This document shows, in pieces, positions 1-7,012 of a stretch of 33,755 bases of DNA. The stretch spans positions 1 through 33,755 of IMG/VR virus record IMGVR_UViG_3300034283_003117; one strand, written 5' to 3'. Below the pieces are notes generated by a model. The model saw only the letters and a program-made list of their open reading frames with translations. It had not been told where the DNA came from and searched no databases. How positions within the stretch are numbered: position 1 is the first letter of the stretch; each line of letters starts with the position of its first letter. The DNA comes from a virus. A program made the position numbers and the translations under genes.

Positions 1-648
1 TACGTTAATAATATATTCCCCACCACCGCGAAACGCACCAAAACCGCCACCCGAACGTCGCGTAAAATCAGCCATATTAGCGTAATTAAAAATTTTGTGT
101 GTATGTGGTGACACATAGTGTATATGATTTTGAATATGTTCATTTTTTAATTGATATGAATATACCCCCCTATCAGGATAATTTGCGTTGTTACCTTCCC
201 CAAGATAAATTTTATTACCGCTTATCCAATTTCCGAAATCTGGTTCGTACGATTCTTCAGTATGTGAATATCCCATTTCAATTCGTCCTTTTAGATCAGG
301 CAATGAAAATAAATCTTTGGTTGAAGGACCGTAGGTATCACCTAATAAATTCCATAAAGATTCATAATCTGCTTTTCTAACTTGCTGCCCATTACACAAA
401 AGCCAACCCTTAATTGATTCTTGACCTAAAACTTCACCCGCATACGGAATGATAGTACCTACTTCTATAAAGCCAATTAATTCTTTTTTAGCTTCTTCTT
501 TAGCAAATTCTACTAATACAGACAATGGTAAAGATTTGGTTTCGAAAACACCATTATCATTTCGCTGATTTATTAAAAATGATACAGGACTAGCTGAAAG
601 ACTATATGACTTGTCAAGTTCAGAAATTTTAACAGGAATATCAGCCAT
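1..648 (-). CDS. Phage tail-collar domain fibre protein (partial, runs off window)
   Basis: Reading leftward from ATG at 648, the frame stays open for 216 codons to base 1, so the C-terminus is missing. Residues about 64-127 form a phage tail-collar domain (PF07484-like): a VGTIIPYAGE strand, GWLLCNGQ at about 81-88, then Y..LW..LGDTYGP and SLPDLKGR. Further on come HIQNHIHY and HTHK histidine clusters and a glycine-rich stretch, as in T4-type fibre or short-fibre tips that bind metal and receptor. The N-terminal ~40 residues, with KISEL near residue 8, resemble those of the neighbouring collar protein and suggest a shared virion-docking segment. It is probably a receptor-contacting tail protein; its position on the virion is inferred. 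Confidence 0.85.
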   Translation of the reverse strand, partial: MADIPVKISELDKSYSLSASPVSFLINQRNDNGVFETKSLPLSVLVEFAKEEAKKELIGFIEVGTIIPYAGEVLGQESIKGWLLCNGQQVRKADYESLWNLLGDTYGPSTKDLFSLPDLKGRIEMGYSHTEESYEPDFGNWISGNKIYLGEGNNANYPDRGVYSYQLKNEHIQNHIHYVSPHTHKIFNYANMADFTRRSGGGFGAFRGGGEYIINV

Positions 649-654
649 CACACA

Positions 655-662
655 TATTTAAT
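655..662 (-). promoter_or_regulatory. Late-promoter-like box before partial collar gene
   Basis: ATTAAATA on the minus strand, six bases before the collar gene ATG (648). It is a weaker match to the T4 late consensus TATAAATA than the others. Confidence 0.4.
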
Positions 663-668
663 AAAAAT

Positions 669-676
669 CATAAATA
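669..676 (+). promoter_or_regulatory. Late-promoter-like box CATAAATA
   Basis: CATAAATA lies exactly five bases before the ATG at 682. T4 late promoters have TATAAATA at about -13 to -6, so transcription would begin at or next to the start codon. Confidence 0.6.
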
Positions 677-681
677 TAAAC

Positions 682-1095
682 ATGAAGCGTTTTAATAAGG
701 TTATTGAGAATAGTCTTAAAGATAGTCAATTAGTTAGAGTAAAGCTAAAAGTAGATCCCGCCAATTGTTCCTCTGGTGAAATATTAAAATATAATGGATA
801 TGAAGGTTATATTTTAGCTGAAAAAGAATCATCTTATTCGGTTTATGTAGAAGACTTGGGTTTAGTAGCAGAATTGCCCAAAACTATTGTAGCAATTCAA
901 GACACATTAAATCCTATAGAAAAATTAAAAATTAATGCATTACAATTTTTAATTAATAAAGGATTAGCAGATGAAATTTTATTAAAGTCCATCTATATGG
1001 CATCTACACCAGAATATATTGATGCATTTTTAAGAGAAAAAGGAATGTCTGATTTTGATATTCTATCTGTATACAGAAACTCTTTATTTTGTTAA
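682..1095 (+). CDS. Hypothetical protein, 137 aa
   Basis: I do not recognise this protein. The first ~75 residues look like mixed beta strands (SGEILKYNGYEGYILAEK, then YSVYVEDLGLVAELPKTIVAI), suggesting a small beta-barrel. The second half is helical and charged (LNPIEKLKINALQFLINKGL, then EYIDAFLREKGM). No signal peptide or membrane segment is seen. The start is supported by a CATAAATA box exactly five bases upstream of ATG. The 3' end overlaps by four bases the convergent collar gene. It sits between two minus-strand tail genes, so a small virion or regulatory role is possible but not shown. Confidence 0.75.
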   Translation: MKRFNKVIENSLKDSQLVRVKLKVDPANCSSGEILKYNGYEGYILAEKESSYSVYVEDLGLVAELPKTIVAIQDTLNPIEKLKINALQFLINKGLADEILLKSIYMASTPEYIDAFLREKGMSDFDILSVYRNSLFC

Positions 1096-1850
1096 TATTT
1101 TATAATATAATTAACAGCTAAGTAAGGTTGTATATTATTATGTGGCATATTACCGCCGGTATTTTGAATATCGGCTTTACTAGAAGTAGTATCCAAATCA
1201 TAAGCGGGATTGCGGGTACCATCTTGAATTTTTTTAATTTCTTTCATGATATCCCATGGACTTGCAGACGGGAAATCTTCATCCCAGTCAAAACGCCTTT
1301 GATAAGGCATTAAATAGGATTCAAAGCTTTTGTGTTTATGTCCCGCATCAGCGTGTTTGTGCGCAGCTAATTCATCGACTGTTAATTGATGTTTATATTC
1401 ACCACCGGTATCAGCTAGGTTAACCTCAGCCGTTGGTTCACCTAATGTAATTGGTTCATTATTAATACCGCAATATCCTAAAGGTATTTTTCCAACAAAA
1501 TTGGGCAAAGGGAATGTTTCTGCATTAACAGGACCATATAATCCCCTTATTACTTCATATAATTTTTTATATTTTACTCTGGAAACATACTGACCATTAC
1601 ATAATAACCATCCATTTAATTTATCATATTGTGTTATATCACCTGCATACATCTTAATTGATCCTACTGGCACAAACTTATTCATTAATGCCTCTAGAGC
1701 ATCAGCTAAATATTTTGTAATATCTTCTGCAGTTGTATATCTTGTTTCTAATACCTTAGTTTTTCTATGTTTTTGATTAACAACAAAGACATCATCATTT
1801 GCAATAGAAAAAGCTTTTTGCAATTCCGATATTTTTATCATATTATCCAT
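1092..1850 (-). CDS. Phage tail-collar domain protein (short tail fibre/receptor-binding type)
   Basis: A complete 252-residue collar protein. Residues about 62-127 carry the collar fold: VGSIKMYAGD, GWLLCNGQ at 80-87, then LYGP, FPLPNFVGKIPLGY. Histidine clusters HKHADAGHKHK lie at about 164-174, and the C-terminus ends in MPHNNIQPYLAVNYIIKY, the conserved end of T4-type collar and fibre-tip proteins. The N-terminus (IKISEL, residues 5-10) matches the one in the partial collar gene ending at 648, so the two are paralogues with a common docking end and different tips. The likely role is host attachment at the baseplate or fibre tip. A CTTAAATA box lies ten bases upstream, a looser fit than in other genes here. 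An alternative start is Met4. Confidence 0.88.
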   Translation of the reverse strand: MDNMIKISELQKAFSIANDDVFVVNQKHRKTKVLETRYTTAEDITKYLADALEALMNKFVPVGSIKMYAGDITQYDKLNGWLLCNGQYVSRVKYKKLYEVIRGLYGPVNAETFPLPNFVGKIPLGYCGINNEPITLGEPTAEVNLADTGGEYKHQLTVDELAAHKHADAGHKHKSFESYLMPYQRRFDWDEDFPSASPWDIMKEIKKIQDGTRNPAYDLDTTSSKADIQNTGGNMPHNNIQPYLAVNYIIKY

Positions 1851-1884
1851 AGATTATCTTTATTTAAGGATTATGATATTTTTA

Positions 1885-2442
1885 ATGAGTACATATGTTT
1901 CTACTAAAATTATTGAACTCGGATCCTGTGCATTTAGACAATGGCGAGCAACACACTCTAGATGTAGCTACATCCATGGATATCAATTAAAGGCTAAATT
2001 TTGGTTTGGTTGCTCGGAATTAGATGAACGTAATTGGGCTGTTGATTTCGGGGGGTTAAAAGAGTTAAAAGCTAAGTTACAACAGCAATTTGATCATACT
2101 TTATGTATTGCGGCAGATGATCCCCAATTACCGTTATTTCAACAATTACATGATGCAAAAGCATGTGATTTGAGAGTTATGGAAAAAGGTGTAGGAATTG
2201 AGAGAACGGCGGAGTTTTGTTTTAATCTTGCCTCAGAGCATATTAAAGAATTAACTAAAGGTAGATGCTGGGTAGAAAAGGTAGAGGTATGGGAACATGA
2301 TCTTAATTCAGCTACTTATGAAGGTAAAAGCTTAACCGAAGCTGTTGTGCAAGCAGCACCTGCTCCGGGTCGTGGTGCAGCAGTTGGTAATCAGGTAACG
2401 ACTGGATTGGGTGGATTATTTAAAGGAACCAGCTGGGGATGA
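1885..2442 (+). CDS. queD: 6-carboxytetrahydropterin synthase-like protein (QueD/PTPS family)
   Basis: This T-fold protein matches QueD, which converts dihydroneopterin triphosphate to 6-carboxytetrahydropterin for 7-deazaguanine synthesis. From Met at 1885 the numbering falls in step with E. coli QueD: Cys27 of RCSYIHGY is the catalytic cysteine, VDFGGLKELK follows, then FDHTLC supplies the catalytic Asp-His, and a Glu follows in VEVWE. Two of the three usual zinc histidines look replaced: the residue opposite His16 is Ala or Phe, and His33 is Tyr; only His31 remains. A ~60-residue C-terminal extension ends in a Gly/Ala-rich tail. An upstream ATG at 1873 would add four residues. The stop overlaps the next gene by four bases. 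Family membership is firm; normal activity is less sure. Confidence 0.8.
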   Translation: MSTYVSTKIIELGSCAFRQWRATHSRCSYIHGYQLKAKFWFGCSELDERNWAVDFGGLKELKAKLQQQFDHTLCIAADDPQLPLFQQLHDAKACDLRVMEKGVGIERTAEFCFNLASEHIKELTKGRCWVEKVEVWEHDLNSATYEGKSLTEAVVQAAPAPGRGAAVGNQVTTGLGGLFKGTSWG

Positions 2443-2639
2443 TAAAAAGAGAAAGAGATCCTAATCTAGTAGGACTTGAAAGTAATATCTTTTCAAAGAT
2501 GAATGAAATTTTAGGTCCCGATATTAAACAATCGGGGCCTAAAACAGATGTAAAATTTGTTTCTTTTGAAGATGCTTTAAAAGAATTATTAGAATTTGAA
2601 AAGTCTAATGTTGTACAGACTCTAACTTCTTCACAATAA
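2439..2639 (+). CDS. Hypothetical small protein, 66 aa
   Basis: A short charged protein that I do not recognise, probably largely helical at its C-terminal half (FEDALKELLEFEKSNVV). Its ATG overlaps the stop of the QueD-like gene by four bases, so translational coupling is likely, and its 3' end overlaps the convergent phoH-like gene by 35 bases. A 14-bp perfect hairpin (2509-2544) lies inside the reading frame. No function can be assigned; being coupled to queD hints at, but does not prove, a link to the same pathway. Confidence 0.6.
   Translation: MIKRERDPNLVGLESNIFSKMNEILGPDIKQSGPKTDVKFVSFEDALKELLEFEKSNVVQTLTSSQ
2509..2544. other. 14-bp perfect hairpin inside 66-codon gene
   Basis: The arms 2509-2522 (TTTTAGGTCCCGAT) and 2531-2544 pair over 14 bp with one G-U and an 8-base loop ATTAAACA. 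It lies about 60 bases past the 3' end of the leftward phoH gene, so it may terminate that transcript, although no long T run follows on either strand. Confidence 0.6.
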
Positions 2640-3372
2640 ATTTAAGAATCTGAGATCTTACTACTTCGTTTTCAGTGAAAAGAAAGGCATGAATTCCTTG
2701 ATTTTCACTTTCTTCGTTATTAAAGGCATGTCTGATTTTAGAAAATCCAGATTTATTTCCAATATCCGCTTGGAAAGAATCTCCAATAATAATATATTTA
2801 GAATTTTCACCGAAACGGGTTAAAATGGTAGTCAATTCAGCAGCGTTCATGTTCTGTGCTTCATCTACAATTACCACAGAATCTCTAAATGTTAATCCTC
2901 TGACGAAGTTAACAGGCATACATTTTACGAAATTATCTCTCATAAGGTCGCCGCCTATTTTAGGACCAACTAATTCGTCTAGTTTTTCCATTAGAGGTAA
3001 TGACCATGGTTGAAACTTTTCTTGTAATTCACCCGGTAATGAACCCATGCTCTTGGATGCACTCTCTACAATACTTCTAATATAGATTATATTATTAATA
3101 GATTTTGTTTTGAGCATTTGCAATCCCGCTAATACAGCTAAGTAGGTTTTAGCAGTTCCTGCTGGACCATCGACAAACACCATTTTTGTTTGATCATACA
3201 TTAGCATTTCAATGAATGAATTATGTACATCATTCAATTTAAACTTGTTTTGTATTTTAAAATTACAAAACCAATCTTTTCGTTTGCTAATTTCAAGGTT
3301 ATGAAGAAGTACATCTGCATCTAATCGAAGATCCTCTTCTTCTTGCATCCGTTTTCTGGTTTTCTTGGCCAT
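2605..3372 (-). CDS. phoH: PhoH-like P-loop ATPase
   Basis: A 255-residue PhoH-family ATPase. Walker A is GPAGTAKT at 69-76 and Walker B is VVIVDEAQN at 166-174; the segment GSLPGELQEKFQPW between them is characteristic of PhoH. A charged ~40-residue N-terminus precedes the core. The cellular form is linked to phosphate starvation or RNA metabolism, and phage copies are widespread in aquatic T4-like phages; what they do is not settled. The start is supported by a CATAAATA box six bases upstream. It is transcribed away from the homing endonuclease, and its 3' end overlaps the 66-residue gene. Confidence 0.92.
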   Translation of the reverse strand: MAKKTRKRMQEEEDLRLDADVLLHNLEISKRKDWFCNFKIQNKFKLNDVHNSFIEMLMYDQTKMVFVDGPAGTAKTYLAVLAGLQMLKTKSINNIIYIRSIVESASKSMGSLPGELQEKFQPWSLPLMEKLDELVGPKIGGDLMRDNFVKCMPVNFVRGLTFRDSVVIVDEAQNMNAAELTTILTRFGENSKYIIIGDSFQADIGNKSGFSKIRHAFNNEESENQGIHAFLFTENEVVRSQILKFIVKKLESVQH

Positions 3373-3378
3373 TAAACT

Positions 3379-3386
3379 TATTTATG
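3379..3386 (-). promoter_or_regulatory. Late-promoter-like box before phoH
   Basis: CATAAATA on the minus strand, six bases before the phoH-like ATG (3372). Confidence 0.6.
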
Positions 3387-3447
3387 GGTGATTTGCATAC
3401 ATGCCCACGTTATTATAAAACATGGAAAATTTAGATAATGAAACAAT

Positions 3448-3467
3448 GTTTATCTCTGATGATAAAC
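3448..3467 (+). other. Hairpin in divergent phoH/endonuclease spacer
   Basis: GTTTATC and GATAAAC form a 7-bp stem with a 6-base loop, followed by a T-rich stretch (TCTTTTATACTCTTT). It lies in the 130-base spacer between phoH and the homing endonuclease, the longest gap in the window. It could be a weak terminator or a regulatory structure. Confidence 0.35.
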
Positions 3468-3489
3468 TCTTTTATACTCTTTAGTAACA

Positions 3490-3497
3490 CATAAATA
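3490..3497 (+). promoter_or_regulatory. Late-promoter-like box before homing endonuclease
   Basis: CATAAATA lies exactly five bases before the ATG at 3503. Confidence 0.6.
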
Positions 3498-3502
3498 AGA
3501 TC

Positions 3503-4333
3503 ATGAATAATAATGATCTTATTGCATATATCGAAAGTAAAATTGAAGAGGGATTCACATTGCGCAATATTTCATTATTGCATAATATGAATCCTTCTTA
3601 CTTTTCAAATATGCTAAAAAAGCGAGGATTGTTACTCAAGAATATAAAAAAATTAAAAGAAAATGGTTTAAACAATGTAAAAGGGGCTCTTACAAAAAAC
3701 ATTAATAAACAACAATTAAAAGAATTAATTTTAAGTGGCCTAACTTCAGTAGAAATTGCAAAACAAATGAATTTATCATGGCCCACTATTTTAAAACAAA
3801 CAAAAGAAATGTGTCCTTATTTATTAGAAAAATTACACGAAAATGGAAAACATAAAAAGTATAATAGTGCAAAGGGCAGACCAAATTTTAATTGGAGATC
3901 TCAAAAAGGAAAAACATACGAAGAAATTTTCGGTGTCGAAAAGGCAGCAGAACTTAGAAAAAAGCGTAGTGATTGGCTTAAAAATAATAATATAAGAAAA
4001 TTTGCAAAACGCATAAGCAAACCCCAATTAATGCTATCTAATATAGTAAAGGAATATTTTAGTAATGTGCATATTGAATATAGCATTAAATTGCCTAATA
4101 ATAGAATTATATGGTTAGACATCGCGTTGCCGGATAAAAAAATTTGCATTGAATACGATGGTGTATATTGGCACAATTTCAATAAAATAAAAAAGAATAT
4201 TATTAATGATAATGATCGCGACATGTTATTAAAATCAATGAATTGGCAAGTTTATAGAATACGTTGTGAAAAAAATCCCAATGAATCAATGTTGAGAAAA
4301 ATGTTTTTGGATTTAAGATTTATGAATGAATGA
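3503..4333 (+). CDS. Vsr-like (EDxHD) free-standing homing endonuclease
   Basis: The protein has three parts. Two helix-turn-helix-like segments (about 15-45 and 66-100, with TSVEIAKQMNLSWPTILK) are followed by a NUMOD3-like stretch at about 135-160 (GKTYEEIFGVEKAAELRKK). A PD-(D/E)XK/Vsr-like nuclease domain covers 172-276, with WLDIALP (Asp206), CIEYDGVYWHN (Glu217, Asp219, His224) and NDRDMLLKSMNWQVYRIRCE (Asp240). This layout matches the Vsr-like homing endonucleases of phages. It likely cuts a related phage genome lacking the element and spreads with the queE neighbourhood. A CATAAATA box stands exactly five bases before the ATG, and the stop overlaps the queE start by eight bases. The target site is unknown. 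Confidence 0.82.
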   Translation: MNNNDLIAYIESKIEEGFTLRNISLLHNMNPSYFSNMLKKRGLLLKNIKKLKENGLNNVKGALTKNINKQQLKELILSGLTSVEIAKQMNLSWPTILKQTKEMCPYLLEKLHENGKHKKYNSAKGRPNFNWRSQKGKTYEEIFGVEKAAELRKKRSDWLKNNNIRKFAKRISKPQLMLSNIVKEYFSNVHIEYSIKLPNNRIIWLDIALPDKKICIEYDGVYWHNFNKIKKNIINDNDRDMLLKSMNWQVYRIRCEKNPNESMLRKMFLDLRFMNE

Positions 4334-5075
4334 TCTAGAAAATGAAAGTCTTTTTTTGAGCGAAGACAAAATCTTTTATACAATTGAAGGGGAGGGTGTA
4401 TATGTTGGAATGCCTTCTGTCTTCATGAGACTATCAATGTGTAATCTTACCTGTAAAGGATTTGCCTCGCCAGATTCACCACATGGTTGTGATTCATTTA
4501 TTTCTTGGTCGATTAAAAATAAAATGACATTTAAAGAAATTGATCAGCTTATGGTAGATAATGGGTTTATTGATAGATTAAAAGCAGGATCTATTTTTAA
4601 AATCACAGGAGGCGAACCACTTCTTCAAGGTAAGAAATTATTAAAATTTATCAATTATTTTGAATATAAAACAGGGTTTATTCCTCGTATTGATTTTGAG
4701 ACTAATGGAACATTAGTACCTTCTGATGAATGGTTGGACTTAGGAGCTACATTTACTGTATCACCCAAATTAGCTTCTAATGGTGATCCTGAAGAAGCTC
4801 GTTATAATTTAGATGCTTTAAAATGGCATGCTAATAATAATAGATCATCATTTAAATTTGTAGTACAATCAGAAGATGATATTGATGAAATTGTTGAGAA
4901 ATATATCAATAAATTATTTTTAGATAATAAGAACATTTGGTTTATGCCTTGCTGTGGTTCTAGAGAAGAACACACTGAAAAAGCGACACAAGTTGCTGAA
5001 TGGGCTAAGCAATGGAATGTTAATTTCTCACCGAGATTACATTTAGTATTATGGAATAAAGCTCTTAAAGTCTAA
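4326..5075 (+). CDS. queE: 7-carboxy-7-deazaguanine synthase (QueE, radical SAM)
   Basis: QueE rearranges 6-carboxytetrahydropterin to 7-carboxy-7-deazaguanine with a radical-SAM [4Fe-4S] cluster. Seen here: FYTIEGEGVYVGMPSVFMRL, then cysteines 39, 43 and 55 (CNLTCKGF, then GCDSF), KITGGEPLLQ, DFETNGT and TVSPKLAS. The spacing is CX3CX11C rather than the canonical CX3CX2C, as in the extended-loop QueE proteins. The 249-residue length is normal. The ATG overlaps the end of the homing endonuclease gene. Together with the QueD-like gene at 1.9 kb this provides two successive steps; QueC is not in the window. The inferred role is DNA base modification against restriction. Confidence 0.88.
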   Translation: MNDLENESLFLSEDKIFYTIEGEGVYVGMPSVFMRLSMCNLTCKGFASPDSPHGCDSFISWSIKNKMTFKEIDQLMVDNGFIDRLKAGSIFKITGGEPLLQGKKLLKFINYFEYKTGFIPRIDFETNGTLVPSDEWLDLGATFTVSPKLASNGDPEEARYNLDALKWHANNNRSSFKFVVQSEDDIDEIVEKYINKLFLDNKNIWFMPCCGSREEHTEKATQVAEWAKQWNVNFSPRLHLVLWNKALKV

Positions 5076-5076
5076 T

Positions 5077-5484
5077 ATGGATACACAAAAAGTTTCCAAG
5101 ATCTTTATCATGAATGGTGATAAAGTATTACTTCTTTTATCTAAACATTTAAACAAATATCATTTACCCGGTGGGCACGTAGATCAAAATGAAACATTTG
5201 AACAAGCCCTTCAAAGAGAAGTCTATGAAGAGACTGGACAACATTTGAGATACTATCATCGTATAGGATTTACCAGTTATAATATTTGTTTATATATTGG
5301 TAAATTAAAATCCAATTTTATTAAATTATCTGATGAACATTTGAAATATATTTGGGCTCCTGTTAAAGATGCATTAAAATTAAATGTTTGTAAATTTACA
5401 TTTAGAGACATTCGTTATTTGCAAACTATTTTAAATGTAACAAAAAACACCGTTATTGACTCTACTGAAGAAGAAGATAATTAA
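5077..5484 (+). CDS. NUDIX hydrolase
   Basis: A 135-residue single-domain NUDIX protein. The full Nudix box lies at 33-55: Gly33, Glu39, Arg47-Glu48, Glu51-Glu52 and Gly54 in the GX5EX7REVXEEXG pattern, with YHLPGGHV before it. Such enzymes split X-linked nucleoside diphosphates; the substrate cannot be read from the sequence. It starts one base after the queE stop and is followed closely by a kinase, so the three form one translational unit. A nucleotide-pool or modified-nucleotide housekeeping role is possible. An 8-bp stem (5103-5125) lies within its first codons. The C-terminus is acidic (DSTEEEDN). Confidence 0.9.
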   Translation: MDTQKVSKIFIMNGDKVLLLLSKHLNKYHLPGGHVDQNETFEQALQREVYEETGQHLRYYHRIGFTSYNICLYIGKLKSNFIKLSDEHLKYIWAPVKDALKLNVCKFTFRDIRYLQTILNVTKNTVIDSTEEEDN

Positions 5485-5488
5485 TATT

Positions 5489-6232
5489 ATGAGAATTGCA
5501 ATTAGTGGTACAGCTAATATTGGTAAAACCACATTAATCGAAGACTTTATTAAAGAGTGGCCTAATTATACAAAGAACAATTATACCTATCGTTCTCTAT
5601 TAAAGAATCACAGTAAGAGTACAGATCAAGAAACACAATGGATGATCTTGAATAATATGATTGATGAACTTCAAAAATATAGTAAAGATGATCACGTAAT
5701 TTTTGATCGTTGTCCATTAGATAATTTAATCTATTCACTTTGGGCTAACGGCTATAAGAAAGTAGACGATGCTTTTATTCAAAAGTGCATTCCTTTGGTA
5801 AAGGAAAGTATGAGATTTTTAGATATTATTTTCTTTTTACCTGTATCAAAGATGTCTCCTATTCCTATTGTAGATGATGGTAAAAGAGAAACTGATCCAG
5901 AATATATCCAAGAAATTGATAATATTTTTAAAGCTATTGTACAACAATATCAATGCAATTTAGGATCAACACCATTCTTTCCTGCTGATGATTCTCCCGG
6001 AATTATTGAAATCTTCGGTAACAGAGAACAACGAATTCAATTGATTAAACAATACTTAAATACAAATGGTGATGTTTTTGGATCAGAACATGATACATTA
6101 TTCTCTGAAGACAATTTAAAAGAATTGAAAGCTCTTCTAGAAGAACAGAAAGATACACACTATTCTGAGCAATTTAAGAAAGAACAAATTGCTATGCTTA
6201 ATGAATTAAAGAAAGAAATTAGTAAGTCTTAA
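5489..6232 (+). CDS. P-loop nucleotide/nucleoside kinase-like ATPase (AAA_28 type)
   Basis: Met at 5489 is chosen as start because it opens directly into the MRIAISGTANIGKTT P-loop (GTANIGKTT, residues 7-15) and lies just after the NUDIX stop; an in-frame ATG at 5456 would overlap that gene. The motif FDRCPLDNLIYSLW at 72-85 resembles the DR(S/C)P.D motif of deoxynucleoside kinase-like and AAA_28 proteins. The C-terminal ~60 residues are charged and probably a helical extension (NLKELKALLEEQKD). The substrate is unknown; the order queE-NUDIX-kinase suggests a nucleotide-related task. The last 14 bases overlap the convergent virion gene. Confidence 0.75.
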   Translation: MRIAISGTANIGKTTLIEDFIKEWPNYTKNNYTYRSLLKNHSKSTDQETQWMILNNMIDELQKYSKDDHVIFDRCPLDNLIYSLWANGYKKVDDAFIQKCIPLVKESMRFLDIIFFLPVSKMSPIPIVDDGKRETDPEYIQEIDNIFKAIVQQYQCNLGSTPFFPADDSPGIIEIFGNREQRIQLIKQYLNTNGDVFGSEHDTLFSEDNLKELKALLEEQKDTHYSEQFKKEQIAMLNELKKEISKS

Positions 6233-6980
6233 CAACTTTTATTATATAGGAAGGTTTTGATGTTAATTCATCGGCAGTAAAATCAGAGTCATCTTGACTA
6301 ATAGATAATGGATTGTCTTGTTGTACGCCTTGACTAAAAGCAGTAAAATTATTGACTATAAATTGATTCAATGCTTCTTCAAAACCTTCCCAGCTGAAGG
6401 CACATACTAATCCATTTGTTGTTTGCAATCCAATACCAGCTGTATTAATAGTTAATCCCTTTGAAATTAATTTTGAATTGACATCACCCTGAATAACTGA
6501 ACTAGAACGTTTAAAAGGTGCATATACCGAAAAAGTACCCCATCCAGCATCTGTATTTACAATGTCATTAATATAACAAGGATATAAACAGGCTGATTCA
6601 TTAGCTGGCATGATGATAAAATCTTTATCTTCTAAAAATTCTAATTCTTTCGGCGGTATAGGGTCTAGATAAGATGATGCTGTATGGCCGGAATCAATAG
6701 TAATATTTGCTGTTCCAATATATACTTGTTTGAAATTATCATAAATTTCAGTTGATAGAGTATCAATAGTACTCAATAAATTCTCATTAATAACTGCAAC
6801 ATCATTAGATATAGCTGAGACAGTGACTGACAATGTAGTATTCTCAGGACCAATGATAAAATTTTCATAATCGATAATAGAAGTACCGTCTGGTGTTTCT
6901 AATACCAAATAATCACCCGCAGCTACATTCTCTACTACGGGCAAATCAAGAATATTAATATCATCTTTTTTAATAGCCAT
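6219..6980 (-). CDS. Putative tail fibre/virion structural protein
   Basis: A 253-residue protein without a domain I can name firmly. The N-terminus (DINILDLPVVENVAAGDYLV, then LETPDGTSIIDYENF) resembles the docking ends of phage fibre proteins and loosely those of the two collar proteins in this window. Residues about 45-85 look like a short coiled coil (AISNDVAVINENLLSTIDTL). The rest is beta-rich and ends in YIIKVVKTY, like many fibre tips. No collar motif is present. A CGTAAATA box lies six bases upstream, so late expression is likely. It is convergent with the kinase and divergent from the sugar cassette. Confidence 0.65.
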   Translation of the reverse strand: MAIKKDDINILDLPVVENVAAGDYLVLETPDGTSIIDYENFIIGPENTTLSVTVSAISNDVAVINENLLSTIDTLSTEIYDNFKQVYIGTANITIDSGHTASSYLDPIPPKELEFLEDKDFIIMPANESACLYPCYINDIVNTDAGWGTFSVYAPFKRSSSVIQGDVNSKLISKGLTINTAGIGLQTTNGLVCAFSWEGFEEALNQFIVNNFTAFSQGVQQDNPLSISQDDSDFTADELTSKPSYIIKVVKTY

Positions 6981-6986
6981 TGATTT

Positions 6987-6994
6987 TATTTACG
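6987..6994 (-). promoter_or_regulatory. Late-promoter-like box before fibre-like gene
   Basis: CGTAAATA on the minus strand, six bases before the ATG at 6980. It shares the palindrome TTTACGTAAA (6989-6998) in the 32-base spacer facing the sugar cassette. Confidence 0.5.
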
Positions 6995-7012
6995 TAAAAA
7001 TTAAAATAAACT

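Noticed and set aside
99-380. 93-codon plus-strand frame
   Set aside because: It lies wholly opposite the partial collar gene, whose protein is clearly recognisable; no promoter or start-site support.
1873-1884. Upstream ATG for the QueD-like gene
   Set aside because: Met at 1885 brings Cys27 and His31 into step with QueD numbering; the added residues match nothing. Kept only as an alternative.
3833-4224. Minus-strand frames opposite the homing endonuclease
   Set aside because: Hydrophobic sequences typical of antisense reading of an AT-rich gene; the plus-strand nuclease motifs are clear.
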